Shown here piece after piece: positions 43,792-53,374 of a DNA stretch of 64,000 bases. The position numbers and the translations under genes were made by a program. The notes beneath the pieces were generated by a model. That model saw only the letters and a list, made by a program, of their open reading frames with translations, was not told the origin of the DNA and did not search any database. Location: NCBI RefSeq assembly GCF_001468135.1, contig NZ_LNYU01000054.1, positions 170,516 through 234,515 on the forward strand, in the 5' to 3' direction. Each line of letters begins with the position of its first letter. Within the stretch, counting starts at the first letter, position 1. This DNA comes from Legionella santicrucis (GTDB taxonomy: Bacteria > Pseudomonadota > Gammaproteobacteria > Legionellales > Legionellaceae).

Positions 43792-44364
43792 TTATTTTTT
43801 TATGCCTAACGTTTCAAGAACAAATTCACAGCGCTCTGTAATCGTTTTTTTAGGCATGAGCATGATTTCAAAACCAAACTCTTTATATACATCTATGTGA
43901 ATTTGCTCAAAAATAAGGGCGTCTTCATAACTGATTTTGCGAGCTGAAGTTGGTTCAATAAACCCCAAGTTCTCAAAAAAGAATACTTTGCGTTGATAAA
44001 TACTAGCTTTTAGGCAGTGGTCAACTTCAGCTAATAAGATAGGTGAGGGTGTAAAATCATTTTTATGCCAATGAGCGGAATAACGCCCCAATGCATAAGC
44101 ACAAAATGGCGATCGGTCATAAAATTGCAACGCACCTTGAGCATTCAATTGCCTTAATTTTTGTGTTAAAACAATCTTATCTACAAAATCAGTCTCTTCC
44201 CATGGACGCATAATTCCCTTTGCCTGTTCCTCTGCAATGACATCTGTTGCAGACTCAGGAATCACTACATACCCTAATCTTTTCAATGCCAAAATAACAG
44301 AAGTTTTTCCACTGCCTGGGGTGCCAGTAAAGATAAAACGATTTGCTTGTTCTAATTTATTCAT
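43792..44364 (-). CDS. AAA/P-loop ATPase (AAA_28-like)
   Basis: About 190 residues from ATG 44364, which overlaps the DUF1653 stop by 8 bases. The Walker A is FTGTPGSGKTSVILAL; FYDRSPFCAYALG gives an Asp-containing second motif similar to nucleoside/NadR-like kinases. The fold is that of small P-loop kinases; the substrate is unknown. It is the last gene of the seven-gene operon. Confidence 0.82.
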   Translation of the reverse strand: MNKLEQANRFIFTGTPGSGKTSVILALKRLGYVVIPESATDVIAEEQAKGIMRPWEETDFVDKIVLTQKLRQLNAQGALQFYDRSPFCAYALGRYSAHWHKNDFTPSPILLAEVDHCLKASIYQRKVFFFENLGFIEPTSARKISYEDALIFEQIHIDVYKEFGFEIMLMPKKTITERCEFVLETLGIKK

Positions 44365-44569
44365 GTAATTCAAATCTTTTTTGGAGCTCACCATTTATCT
44401 CAATGTTTTCAAGGAACATTTTGAGAGGTCGAACCCATAGTTCAAAATCGCCGTAAAGCGCTCTGTAAACCACCATATCTTCTAAGCTTTCCGAATGCCT
44501 GGCAATATCAATCACTTCATACAGATTGCCTTTATAATGACGGTATATTCCTTTTTTAATAAAACTCAT
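44357..44569 (-). CDS. DUF1653 protein
   Basis: A 70-residue protein: KKGIYRHYKGNLYEVIDIAR, VVYRALYGDFELWVRPL, the signature of DUF1653 (SH3-like small domain). Function unknown. It overlaps both neighbours (4 bases upstream, 8 downstream). Confidence 0.85.
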   Translation of the reverse strand: MSFIKKGIYRHYKGNLYEVIDIARHSESLEDMVVYRALYGDFELWVRPLKMFLENIEINGELQKRFELHE

Positions 44570-46050
44570 AGCACCTTCTTCATATAATAACGCTGATGAC
44601 CTTTTGGACAGTCATCCAGAACCCCAAACTCTTCATAACCATGTTTGAGATAAAAATCTTTTGCTTGAAAATCAAAGGTATCGAGGTGAATTAAACTGAC
44701 TCCTAATTCTTTTGCTTTCTCCTCAACTTTATTGAGTAAAAGGGTACCCAAACCTTGGTTCCGATATTTTTCCTCAACAAAAAAGACACTGATGTACAGG
44801 ATATTCCATGTATAAACCTCCGAACAAATACCCGCTATTACCTCATCACCGTTTTTAATCGTAACGTTTATATCAATTAATTCCGGTTGTTGTGTTGCAG
44901 AGACACACAATTTATTAAACTCAAACAACTTTTGATCGATAATTTTAAATGAATCTTTGGCATTGAACTCCAATTTATATTTTGTGTTTGGTACATATAC
45001 ATCGCAGCTATCAGTTGTTTTTTTAGTTACAGTATCTCTTTCTACATGCAAATGTTTGGTTACTTTTTTGGTAAACCACAAAATTAAATCATCATCCAAG
45101 GGATATGTTTCCCCAGGAATGGTTGGTTTATAATGATAAGTTACCCCTAAACCATCAGGAATATAACCTCGGTTAGCATAAAGTCGTTGAGCTTGTCCAT
45201 ATCCGCCATCAGGACCACCATATAATCCAACACCAATTCCTACAACATCACACTGACTGGCTGCATTTTCTTCAGCAATAGTGAGCAAAGCACTGCCTAT
45301 TCCACGCTTGCGGAAAGCAGGCAATACATTTAAGTCCATAATTTCTGGGATTCCTTTATGAGAAAAAGGTTTATAGTGTGAGGTCCATTTTAGAGTAACA
45401 TAGCCCGCGATTTGGTCTTGAACATAGGCCACCCAAACGACTCGCTCAGACTGTTCTTGTTCTTGATAGTACCCTTCAAACAAAACGTAAGGTTTTTGCC
45501 AATTTGCTTTTTGAAACGCATCGACCAAAACGGGGATATCGCATAATTCTAGTGGCTTAATGGCAATTGACGATTGGTTTTCTGCTAAAGCTTCAAGCTG
45601 TTTCATCATGTACACCATATTCCACTCATATCCTGCTGGTTTTAAATCCAAAAGAGGGTTAAAACCAACGGACTGATAGAATCGGTAGGTTTTAAGGTAA
45701 TTCTCTTCCAATTCAGAGGGGCTTAGGGTTTCAACGGTTATAGTTTTAGCACCTTGTGTTGCAGCAAAATGGCAAGCCGTTTTGATTAATTGCTTTCCTA
45801 CACCTTGACGATGATAATCACGTTTTACAGCCATCCAGTAAATATTAGCATTATCAGGATAGGGAAAATCAATTGAAACAAGGCCAAACGTATTATCCCC
45901 ATCTTTTGCCGCAAAATTAGTGCGTGTGGTCACACCTATTGCGTAGTGCTCGTTCGCTTCTGGCAAACCAAAGTATTCTGGCAAATCCTTTGTAATGGTT
46001 CGACATAAGGATTGAGCTAAATCTCCCGTTATTTTTTCGATTTGAATCAT
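44566..46050 (-). CDS. Triple-GNAT acetyltransferase
   Basis: A 494-residue protein with three GNAT units. Unit 1 (~1-155) has WMAVKRDYHRQGVGKQLIK and TYRFYQSVGF. Unit 2 (~160-330) has LNVLPAFRKRGIGSALLTIA and the long YGQAQRLYANRGY. Unit 3 (~345-494) has EEKYRNQGLGTLLLNKVEE and KDFYLKHGYEE. All three keep an acetyl-CoA loop. Unit 3 is a near relative of the stand-alone GNAT at 6062. Three GNATs in one chain is uncommon. It overlaps the GrpB-GNAT gene by 4 bases. Confidence 0.88.
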   Translation of the reverse strand: MIQIEKITGDLAQSLCRTITKDLPEYFGLPEANEHYAIGVTTRTNFAAKDGDNTFGLVSIDFPYPDNANIYWMAVKRDYHRQGVGKQLIKTACHFAATQGAKTITVETLSPSELEENYLKTYRFYQSVGFNPLLDLKPAGYEWNMVYMMKQLEALAENQSSIAIKPLELCDIPVLVDAFQKANWQKPYVLFEGYYQEQEQSERVVWVAYVQDQIAGYVTLKWTSHYKPFSHKGIPEIMDLNVLPAFRKRGIGSALLTIAEENAASQCDVVGIGVGLYGGPDGGYGQAQRLYANRGYIPDGLGVTYHYKPTIPGETYPLDDDLILWFTKKVTKHLHVERDTVTKKTTDSCDVYVPNTKYKLEFNAKDSFKIIDQKLFEFNKLCVSATQQPELIDINVTIKNGDEVIAGICSEVYTWNILYISVFFVEEKYRNQGLGTLLLNKVEEKAKELGVSLIHLDTFDFQAKDFYLKHGYEEFGVLDDCPKGHQRYYMKKVL

Positions 46051-47006
46051 AGTATTTTCCCTACTGCAGTATCTCTCGCATCACCTTCATAGCCATCTGG
46101 ATCATCAAATGGCATGTCGATGTAATCATTATTTCTATAAAATCTTAGCGCATCCGGTGAAGACTCCACGTGCAAGCTTTGATAGCCTTGTGTTTTTAGC
46201 CACTTTTCACATAACGCCAAGAATTGGCCACCATATTGGTGGTTTCTTTTTTCCTCATCAATCACAATGATGCGCAAAGCTGCTCTTTTGTGAGGCCATA
46301 ATTGCAGATGGGCATAACCAATGATGTCGCTTCCTTGAGATAAAACAAAATGAACATGAGCTTCATGCTCAAAAGTCCAAGTATATGGATCAGAAAGCCC
46401 TGCCTTATCAAAAAAATAGAATTGTCTAAAATGGCGTACTTTATCCCATTCACGAGGTGTTAATGCCTTAACCACTCTTAATCCATTAAATCCTGCTTTT
46501 CTATCAATAGCTGCGATAAAATCCTCTTTACCCACGCAATAGGCAGTAATGTCATAGGGATGTTGATGTGCTAACTCTTGTTTTAAACGAGCATAGGCTA
46601 CTCTATCTTCTGGATTTGCTCTCATCCAGTCCCTAAATTTTAAATGGCGCTCGATTTCTGGGTTTCCAAACTCAAAAATATGAGCATGATGAGTTCTTTG
46701 GTTATCTCCCTTTTGAAAATAGCGGCGAAATGGAATTCCGTATTCTCCTTTTGCTTCATAGCCCAGGGCTTTCATGGCAGCATTGGCACTATCTACTTTG
46801 CTTAGTTCCAAAACAACTGGAATCATATCGATGATTGGTTTTGCAGCCAAACCAGGTACTGAAGTGGAACCGATATGATGAATTTCAATGCAATTACTAC
46901 CTAATGCTTTTTTAATTCGCTCTGCTTCCTGTTCAAATTGCATAGGCCAATTAGCATCATAAGAAACTACTTCGATAAGCCGTTGTTGTTGGTTGACTTC
47001 CATCAT
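46047..47006 (-). CDS. GrpB/UPF0157 nucleotidyltransferase-like domain fused to GNAT
   Basis: A 319-residue fusion. Residues ~8-165 are a UPF0157 (GrpB) domain with IEIHHIGSTSVPGLAAKPIID and a conserved HHAHIFEFGNPEIERHLKFRD; this family has a nucleotidyltransferase fold with GS...D motif. Residues ~175-319 are a GNAT with YGGQFLALCEKWLKTQGY and ALRFYRNNDY. The stop of the preceding nucleotidyltransferase is immediately before this ATG. Confidence 0.87.
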   Translation of the reverse strand: MMEVNQQQRLIEVVSYDANWPMQFEQEAERIKKALGSNCIEIHHIGSTSVPGLAAKPIIDMIPVVLELSKVDSANAAMKALGYEAKGEYGIPFRRYFQKGDNQRTHHAHIFEFGNPEIERHLKFRDWMRANPEDRVAYARLKQELAHQHPYDITAYCVGKEDFIAAIDRKAGFNGLRVVKALTPREWDKVRHFRQFYFFDKAGLSDPYTWTFEHEAHVHFVLSQGSDIIGYAHLQLWPHKRAALRIIVIDEEKRNHQYGGQFLALCEKWLKTQGYQSLHVESSPDALRFYRNNDYIDMPFDDPDGYEGDARDTAVGKIL

Positions 47007-47789
47007 CTATTCTCTCTCTTGAATATGCTGAACCATTTCATCCACAAATGCGGTGACTTCTTGATAGGTTTCTTCGGTCAAGATATCGCTTGCATGATCT
47101 AGTTCCGCTTTAGTTAATGCTCGTTGAATTAAAGCTCGCCATTTTGGGAATTGATTTTTAGCCCACACTCCAGCTTTTAACTTAGAGCCTTGTTCCTGAT
47201 GGTGGAGCACGTACAAAGCCCTGCACAGTGTTAATACAGCATAATATTGGTACCCTAAAGAATTTCTGGTATGAATAACCCAATCTTGCCATTCAATGCT
47301 CTGCTTTTTGACATGCTCTATAAACTCACTGCTTGATACAGGAGCAACAATCGACTTTGCTGATGGACCATATAGAATGAGGCTATTTGTTTGCAATAAA
47401 TAATAATTAATAAGCCAGTCAGTTCCCGCCTGTTTGAGGTGAAACGGTTCTCCTGGGCTAATGACAGCAATTTGACCTTGCTCTGTCTTAAAATGTTGTA
47501 ACATTCTATACGATGCATAAGCTACTTCAATTCGGTCATACCAATCTGGAAAATGCTGAACCAGATTGGTATGCAAATAATCTAAAGCCGCGAATTCTTC
47601 TGATGTCATTTCTTGGTTTAATGCCACAAGAACATCAATGTCGCTGGTTGTTTCATCAAAATCACCCCAGACGAATGAACCATACACGTAAACGCCCAGC
47701 AAATGTTCCTTTAAAATTGATTGCAAGCCGGACAGTAAGTCATTAAGCAAATGATTCACTTCCGAAAATTCTGTATGTAATTTACTCAT
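47007..47789 (-). CDS. Aminoglycoside-type nucleotidyltransferase (DUF4111-like)
   Basis: A 260-residue protein. The N-terminal nucleotidyltransferase motif is VYVYGSFVWGDFDETTSDIDVLV (GS...DxD); the C-terminal half has YYAVLTLCRALYVLHHQ and the DUF4111-like helix bundle of ANT(3'')-type adenylyltransferases. It could modify aminoglycosides. The ATG overlaps the ABC exporter stop by 8 bases. Confidence 0.87.
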   Translation of the reverse strand: MSKLHTEFSEVNHLLNDLLSGLQSILKEHLLGVYVYGSFVWGDFDETTSDIDVLVALNQEMTSEEFAALDYLHTNLVQHFPDWYDRIEVAYASYRMLQHFKTEQGQIAVISPGEPFHLKQAGTDWLINYYLLQTNSLILYGPSAKSIVAPVSSSEFIEHVKKQSIEWQDWVIHTRNSLGYQYYAVLTLCRALYVLHHQEQGSKLKAGVWAKNQFPKWRALIQRALTKAELDHASDILTEETYQEVTAFVDEMVQHIQERE

Positions 47790-49593
47790 CTAATACCCCG
47801 TTATTAACTGACTCTTCAGATTCTTCTTTTCGCTCATCAGGCAAGAATCCACCTACTTGCGCGTCCCACAGGGTTTTATACAAACCACCAAGATTCAACA
47901 GTTCAGTATGTGTGCCATCTTCAACAATATGGCCTTTATCAAATACTAAAATTCGGTCCATATGCAGCAGAGTCGATAAGCGATGCGCAACGACCAGGGT
48001 TGTTTTTCCCTGCATCAACTCCCAAAGACTGTCTTGAATGTTGGATTCTGTAATGGAGTCCAGCTGGGACGTGGCTTCGTCCAACATTAAAATGGGTGCA
48101 TTTTTTAAAATCGCACGAGCAATGGCAATACGCTGGCGTTGCCCGCCTGAAAGCTTCACACCACGCTCACCGACCAATGTCTCATAGCCTTCTGGCAAAA
48201 GACTGATAAACTCATGCGCATGAGCCTTCTTGGAGGCTAAAATGACTTCCTCATCCGAGGCTTTTGTCCTACCATAACGAATATTATCCATTAAGCTTCG
48301 ATGAAAAAGTGTAGGGTCTTGAGGAATCATAGCAATGGCTTGTCTTAAACTCTCTTGAGTCACTTCAGATAGGTTTTGATCATCGATTAGAATTTGTCCA
48401 TCCACTACCTCATAAAGTCGCAAAATCAAATTAACAAAAGTGGACTTGCCGCTGCCTGAATAGCCCACTAACCCCACTTTTTGACCTGCTTCAATGGTTA
48501 CCGACTTATTCTGGAACAAGGAGTAACCACCTTGGTAATGAAATTTTACCTTTGAAAATTCAATTTGCCCTTGCGTAACAATTAATTGGGATGCATTTTT
48601 TTTATCCTGTATCTCATGGGGGATGACCAATGCATTTAAACTTTGTCTTGCCTTGCCTAAGGCTTGGTTAAATTGGTCCACTTGGTACATGGTGTACCAC
48701 ATCATATGCCCCAATTCCATGGAAAGCCCAAGAATCAAAGCAAAATCACCAATGCTCACCAGTCCCTTGCCATACAAGTGAATTAAGGTAATCGATGCCA
48801 AACCCATCATTACCGCAATCATTCCACCTTGGGCGCAGCATAACAAAACAATAAACAGCTCTTTTCTTTGGAAAGCCCGTTGTACCGAGCGAAAAAAAGT
48901 ATTCATACGCTCTACTTCAAAGCCTTTACGTGAAAAAATACGAATATTGGATTGATTCGCCAGGCTATCTACTAATTGCCCAGAAAGCTGCGATTCAGAA
49001 TTTGCATGGTCATCCGATAACTGAACCAATCGCGCCGACATCCAAATACTAAATGAGGCAAAGGCAATGAACCATAAGAATAAAATATAAAAGAACAGGA
49101 CATTAACAAAATAGGCTGTAATAAAGGAAACCAGCAACAATGAAGCACCACGTAGAAAATCGACAGATACGCGATGCAAAATAATCTCAAGATTATCAGC
49201 AAGAGTCGTAATTTGTGTGGCAATTCGCCCTGATAGGTTATCCTGAAAAAATTGCGTACTACTTCCCAACACATACTCAAACATTTGGCTAATAATTTGG
49301 TTTTTAATCACCGCTTCGTATTTATAGTTCAAGTACCCGATTGTTCGCCAGGTGATATTGTCAAAGATAATAAAGTTCAATACCAATAATCCAGCGATCC
49401 AATACAAAGCGGAGAGGTCTGTATTTGTCTTTGCCACTAAGGTATTAATGAAGGACTTAATCAATAAACTATTAAACGGTCCCCAAAATCCAGCCATTAA
49501 AGCAAGCAGGATAAATAAAAAAACCATGCGACGATACGGTTTTAAAAAATGCCACATAAAAGAGCTTATGTGGTTAGGCAAACGACTAGTCAT
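47782..49593 (-). CDS. ABC exporter, fused permease-ATPase (MsbA/LmrA type)
   Basis: About 603 residues from ATG 49593, which overlaps the ABC-F stop by 8 bases (ATGACTAG) and follows AGAGGG. The N-terminal ~330 residues have six membrane segments and the C-terminal ~250 an ATPase with Walker A VGYSGSGKSTFVNLIL, signature GVKLSGGQRQRIAIARAI, Walker B ILMLDEATSQLDS, and H-loop VVAHRLSTL. It exports lipids, drugs or peptides as a homodimer or with another half. Strong operon coupling with ABC-F. Confidence 0.92.
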   Translation of the reverse strand: MTSRLPNHISSFMWHFLKPYRRMVFLFILLALMAGFWGPFNSLLIKSFINTLVAKTNTDLSALYWIAGLLVLNFIIFDNITWRTIGYLNYKYEAVIKNQIISQMFEYVLGSSTQFFQDNLSGRIATQITTLADNLEIILHRVSVDFLRGASLLLVSFITAYFVNVLFFYILFLWFIAFASFSIWMSARLVQLSDDHANSESQLSGQLVDSLANQSNIRIFSRKGFEVERMNTFFRSVQRAFQRKELFIVLLCCAQGGMIAVMMGLASITLIHLYGKGLVSIGDFALILGLSMELGHMMWYTMYQVDQFNQALGKARQSLNALVIPHEIQDKKNASQLIVTQGQIEFSKVKFHYQGGYSLFQNKSVTIEAGQKVGLVGYSGSGKSTFVNLILRLYEVVDGQILIDDQNLSEVTQESLRQAIAMIPQDPTLFHRSLMDNIRYGRTKASDEEVILASKKAHAHEFISLLPEGYETLVGERGVKLSGGQRQRIAIARAILKNAPILMLDEATSQLDSITESNIQDSLWELMQGKTTLVVAHRLSTLLHMDRILVFDKGHIVEDGTHTELLNLGGLYKTLWDAQVGGFLPDERKEESEESVNNGVLDE

Positions 49594-51049
49594 GATGAAC
49601 ACCCTCTGCTTGTTCCCCATTGAAATGATGTATCTTCCCTTGATGAATGTGATACCTGGTTTCAATGTGAATGGATTCTAAAAAATCATGATCGTGAGAA
49701 ATAACCAGTATCGCACCTGGAAATTCACGTAATACTCCGATGATATGATCGCGTGTTTCCAGATCTACATTGTTGGTTACCTCATCTAAAACAAGTAGTT
49801 TAGGCGGATTGGCAGCAATCAAGGCTAAAGAAAGCCTTGCCTTTTCACCACCAGAAAGATCTTTGACCTTTATTTCTACCTCTTCATTTTTGCGAAATAA
49901 AAAGTCATTTAAATGGGCACGAAGTTCAGCATGAGAAGCATGGGGCATCTGACTTTTCATCAAATCCAGAACTGTTTCGTCACAATCCAGATGTTGATAA
50001 TGCTGATCGAGATACCCAACTGTATTGTACTGAGGAAGAGTCCACTCACCTGTTCTCTTAATGTGACTATCCTCCAAAATCGCTTTGGCAAAGGTGGACT
50101 TCCCTGATGCGTTGTCCCCATACAATGCCACTCGTTCGCAGCCATTTAAGTGAAAATGAATGTCTTCCAGAATCACAGCTCCTGATTCATAGGCAATAGA
50201 AGTGTCTTGAATCCTGATTAAGGGCTTATGGTGGTCAAGACCGTTTAATTTAAATTTGGGCTTAATCGTTTGCGGAAGGTTTAGAGAAGAAAGCTCTTCA
50301 AGCAAGTGTTCTTTTTTATGATTAATCTGACTTAATCGTTTATTTCCTGTTGTCATTGCATTGGCGAGCTTTGTATGAGACCGAATCGTTGGCCATTTGC
50401 GTTGGGCTATCTTTTTTTCACCTGAAACACGAGAACGTTTATTACGTTCTTGTTCTCTCATTAGAGCAAGATGTGATTCTTTCTTCTCACGTGCAATCCG
50501 TGATAATTCCTGTTCAATCGATGCTTTCTTGTTTTCAAGCATCTGCTGATACTCAAAATAAGCCCCTCTAAATAGAGTGAGCCTACCCAAATCAATATGC
50601 CATAGAGTATCTGCGACGGTATTGATGAGCTCCGTATCATGAGAAGCAATGACCAACGTCCCCGGATAATGCTCGAGCATCCGCATTAAAGAACGACGAT
50701 TGCGTCTGTCCAGATGATTTGTGGGTTCATCTAACAACAAAACATTCGGATCTTCAGACAATATTTTGGTTAACGCCTGGTTTAATCGTTGACCACCACT
50801 TAAATCAGGACATTCTTCAATCAATTGGGGTAAGTAACCAAAACGAACATCCTGTGGCATTTGAATTTCGCCAGCAGAGGCTGAACAAAAACCAGCAAGC
50901 ATTTTAAGTAAGGTAGATTTTCCCGAGCCATTTCTGCCAATCAGTGCAATACGCTCACCAAAATGGATTTCACCACTGAAGTTTTGAAAACAGATTTTAT
51001 GCGAATAGATAAGACCTAGGTCTTTAAATTGAATCGGTTTATGGTGCAT
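49586..51049 (-). CDS. ABC-F ATPase (ribosome-protection type)
   Basis: A 487-residue ABC-F protein: Walker A RNGSGKSTLLKMLAG, signature PDLSGGQRLN, Walker B VLLLDEPTNHLD, then a charged interdomain linker (~180-270), and a second ATPase (GDNASGKSTFAKAIL, VKDLSGGEKARLSLALIA, LLVLDEVTNNVDLE). It has no membrane part. ABC-F proteins displace antibiotics from the ribosome or act in translation control. It heads the seven-gene operon. Confidence 0.9.
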   Translation of the reverse strand: MHHKPIQFKDLGLIYSHKICFQNFSGEIHFGERIALIGRNGSGKSTLLKMLAGFCSASAGEIQMPQDVRFGYLPQLIEECPDLSGGQRLNQALTKILSEDPNVLLLDEPTNHLDRRNRRSLMRMLEHYPGTLVIASHDTELINTVADTLWHIDLGRLTLFRGAYFEYQQMLENKKASIEQELSRIAREKKESHLALMREQERNKRSRVSGEKKIAQRKWPTIRSHTKLANAMTTGNKRLSQINHKKEHLLEELSSLNLPQTIKPKFKLNGLDHHKPLIRIQDTSIAYESGAVILEDIHFHLNGCERVALYGDNASGKSTFAKAILEDSHIKRTGEWTLPQYNTVGYLDQHYQHLDCDETVLDLMKSQMPHASHAELRAHLNDFLFRKNEEVEIKVKDLSGGEKARLSLALIAANPPKLLVLDEVTNNVDLETRDHIIGVLREFPGAILVISHDHDFLESIHIETRYHIHQGKIHHFNGEQAEGVHHD

Positions 51050-51080
51050 GATTTACTCTTAAGCATGTCTTTTAGGACAA

Positions 51081-51154
51081 TAAAAAATAGAAAATCAACA
51101 ATGATTTCCTCTATTCGCCCTATTAGATGGGCGTACTTAAGATGTAATTTTCAT
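51081..51154 (-). promoter_or_regulatory. Possible ribosome-mediated attenuator before the ABC-F gene
   Basis: On the minus strand a 5-codon ORF MKITS (51154-51137) is followed by a CGCCC/GGGCG hairpin (51133-51116), then by an AT-rich stem GGAAATCA/TGATTTTC with a T6 run (51109-51082), ending ~33 bases before the ABC-F ATG. Leader peptide plus terminator before an ABC-F gene is the known pattern for antibiotic-induced attenuation. The stem is weak in GC, so this is a proposal. Confidence 0.45.
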
Positions 51155-51240
51155 GGCGTTATAAACCTACGTTTTACGGTTTTTCATATTATTTCAAATT
51201 TTAATGCAAAATAGTTGCTGATGTCAATCTTTGTTTCGCT

Positions 51241-52230
51241 CTTTGGCCGCAAACCGAGTATTTAGAGTCTTTAAATCTTAAGCTAGAGAAAAAAGTTCAT
51301 GAGCGAACACGAGCGCTTCATCGGGTTAATGAAACTTTTGAAGAAAGCGAAAAACGATTTCGTGCGGCTTTTGATTATGCAGACATCGGTATGGCTTTAG
51401 TTTCATTGGAAGGACGCTGGCTTAAGGTGAATAAATCGCTGTGCCAAATAACAGGTTACACAGAAGAAGAACTATTACAAATCGATTTTCAGCGGATAAC
51501 CTATCCTGATGATTTGCAAACCGATTTAAATTATGTGCGCCAATTATTGAACGGCACAATAAGCTCCTACCAAATGGAAAAACGTTATATTTGTAAAAAT
51601 GGCGCCATCGTTTGGATTTTATTGAGTGGTTCGTTAATTAGGGATGCACATAGTGCCCCGCTGTATTTTATTGCTCAAATTCAAAATATTGATGCTCAAA
51701 AAAAGGCTGAACATGAGTTGGTTAGGATGGCCTACCATGATGCATTGACAGGATTGGCAAACCGCAAGCAATTGGAGCAATCGTTTCTATTATTTATGGC
51801 GTATGCAAAGCGCCATCAATGCAGTATCGCCGTGCTGTTTATGGACTTGGATTACTTTAAGAAGATTAACGGTACGTTTGGCCATGATGCCGGTGATTTG
51901 TTATTAATAGAGGTTGCATCACGTCTAACAGCATCGGTGCGCTCTTCAGATATTGTGGGACGACAAGGTGGGGACGAATTCTTAATTATTCTTTCAGATA
52001 TTGTTCATGAGGAAGAGGTACATACCGTGATTAATCATTTGTTTCATGCTATCCAACAGCCTATTCTTATAAAAGAACAGACCATTTCGATTTCGTTGAG
52101 TATCGGTGTGAGCCTTTATCCTCAAGATGGTTCTGATTTGGATACGTTGATTCAACATGCGGATGCCGCTTTATATCAAGTGAAATCCACAGGAAGAAAT
52201 AATTTTAAGTTTTATACGCCTTTCCATTGA
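51241..52230 (+). pseudogene. PAS-GGDEF diguanylate cyclase lacking its N-terminus
   Basis: The open frame begins after a stop at 51205 and has no start codon before ATG 51391. The readable part starts with a coiled coil (SLNLKLEKKVHERTRALHRV), then PAS (RFRAAFDYADIGMALVSLEG), then GGDEF with I-site RSSD and catalytic GGDEF. Sensor and membrane segments expected upstream are missing. It would make c-di-GMP from two GTP if expressed; ATG 51391 falls inside the PAS domain. Confidence 0.72.
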
Positions 52231-52300
52231 GTTGGGCTGTGATGGGTGAAATACTCTTATTTCACCTGAGTATTAGTGACAAGGAAACAAGGGATAGGTC

Positions 52301-53190
52301 ATGGCAGCATTTACTAGTGTTACTCAAAACGAACTGCAGCAAATTATTTCACAACTAGAGCAAGCAATTTATAATCATCAACAATGGCACAATTCATTGA
52401 TTAGAACCTTGATTTGCCGACTGCCTGGAGATAACAACGATTTGCAGCCTGACGCTCATACGCGTTGCCGATTTGGGCAATGGTATTACAGTGGCATCCC
52501 AAAAGAAATTCAAGAACATCCTGGAATCATTAATATAGGCGTGTCACACCAACGCATGCATCAATTAACCGCGCAGTTATTACAAAAGGCAAGTATGCCA
52601 GAAGGGATAGCCCCTATTGACTACAATCATTTTGCCAATGCCTTGGAGCAGATGCGACTTGAGCTCTCCGCTCTTAAAATGAGTTGGAATATCTGATTCA
52701 CAGCCGAGATGCGTTGACTGGGGCACTGTCTCGCGTGACGATGCTGTCGACTTTGCGAGAGCAACAAGAAATTATTAAGCGCCAAGGGCAAAGTTGTTGC
52801 TTGGTTATGGTGGATTTAGATTACTTTAAAGAGATTAATGATCGGCACGGCCATCAGATGGGAGATCGTGTTTTGGCAACAGCTGTTCGTCTGTTTATTG
52901 AGAATCTAAGGGCCTATGATAAAGTTTTTCGTTATGGTGGTGAAGAATTTTTACTGTGTTTGCCATTTACCGATTTGGATATGGGGTTCGCAATGAGTGA
53001 ACGTCTTCGGAAAGTGCTTGAGGCCATTACCATCGATGATGGCAAGGAGCACTTGATTCAAGTAACTGCCTCTTTTGGTCTGGCGCTGCTTGAGCCTAAT
53101 AAACCGATAGAGGAGTCTATTGAACATGCAGACAAGGCATTGTATTTGGCTAAGTCCGAAGGACGAAACCGGGTGCGCGTTTGGAAATAG
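52301..53190 (+). pseudogene. CZB-GGDEF diguanylate cyclase (DgcZ-like), frameshifted
   Basis: Residues 1-131 are a zinc-binding CZB domain: HQQWH, CRFGQWYYS and HQRMH provide the 3-His/1-Cys site. The frame then ends at 52696; the next frame from 52684 gives LEYLIHSRDALTGALSR and a full GGDEF (I-site RAYD, catalytic GGEEF). Adding one G near 52680 joins them as LKMELEYLIHSRDALTG. DgcZ proteins make c-di-GMP under zinc control. Either pseudogene or a missed base. Confidence 0.8.
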
Positions 53191-53216
53191 GTAATCCACT
53201 GGTTTTATTGAATTAC

Positions 53217-53342
53217 TTAATGGAGAGCGTTAGGTTTAAAAGTTCCTTCCGGGTCACTTAAATCAACTCCATTTGGCATGGTTGCGCGTGGATTTTCAAG
53301 ATGCAGGGCTTCTTTAATGACCATCGGATACCGTGGGGACAT
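53217..53342 (-). CDS. Possible 41-residue small protein or gene tail
   Basis: The minus-strand frame from ATG 53342 reads MSPRYPMVIKEALHLENPRA, then DLSDPEGTFKPNALH and a stop. The composition looks coding, but there is no clear ribosome-binding site and a stop lies 15 bases upstream. It may be the end of a lost gene. Confidence 0.25.
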   Translation of the reverse strand: MSPRYPMVIKEALHLENPRATMPNGVDLSDPEGTFKPNALH

Positions 53343-53374
53343 TAATGTATCAATTTATCTTTGGGGTTTTCAAT

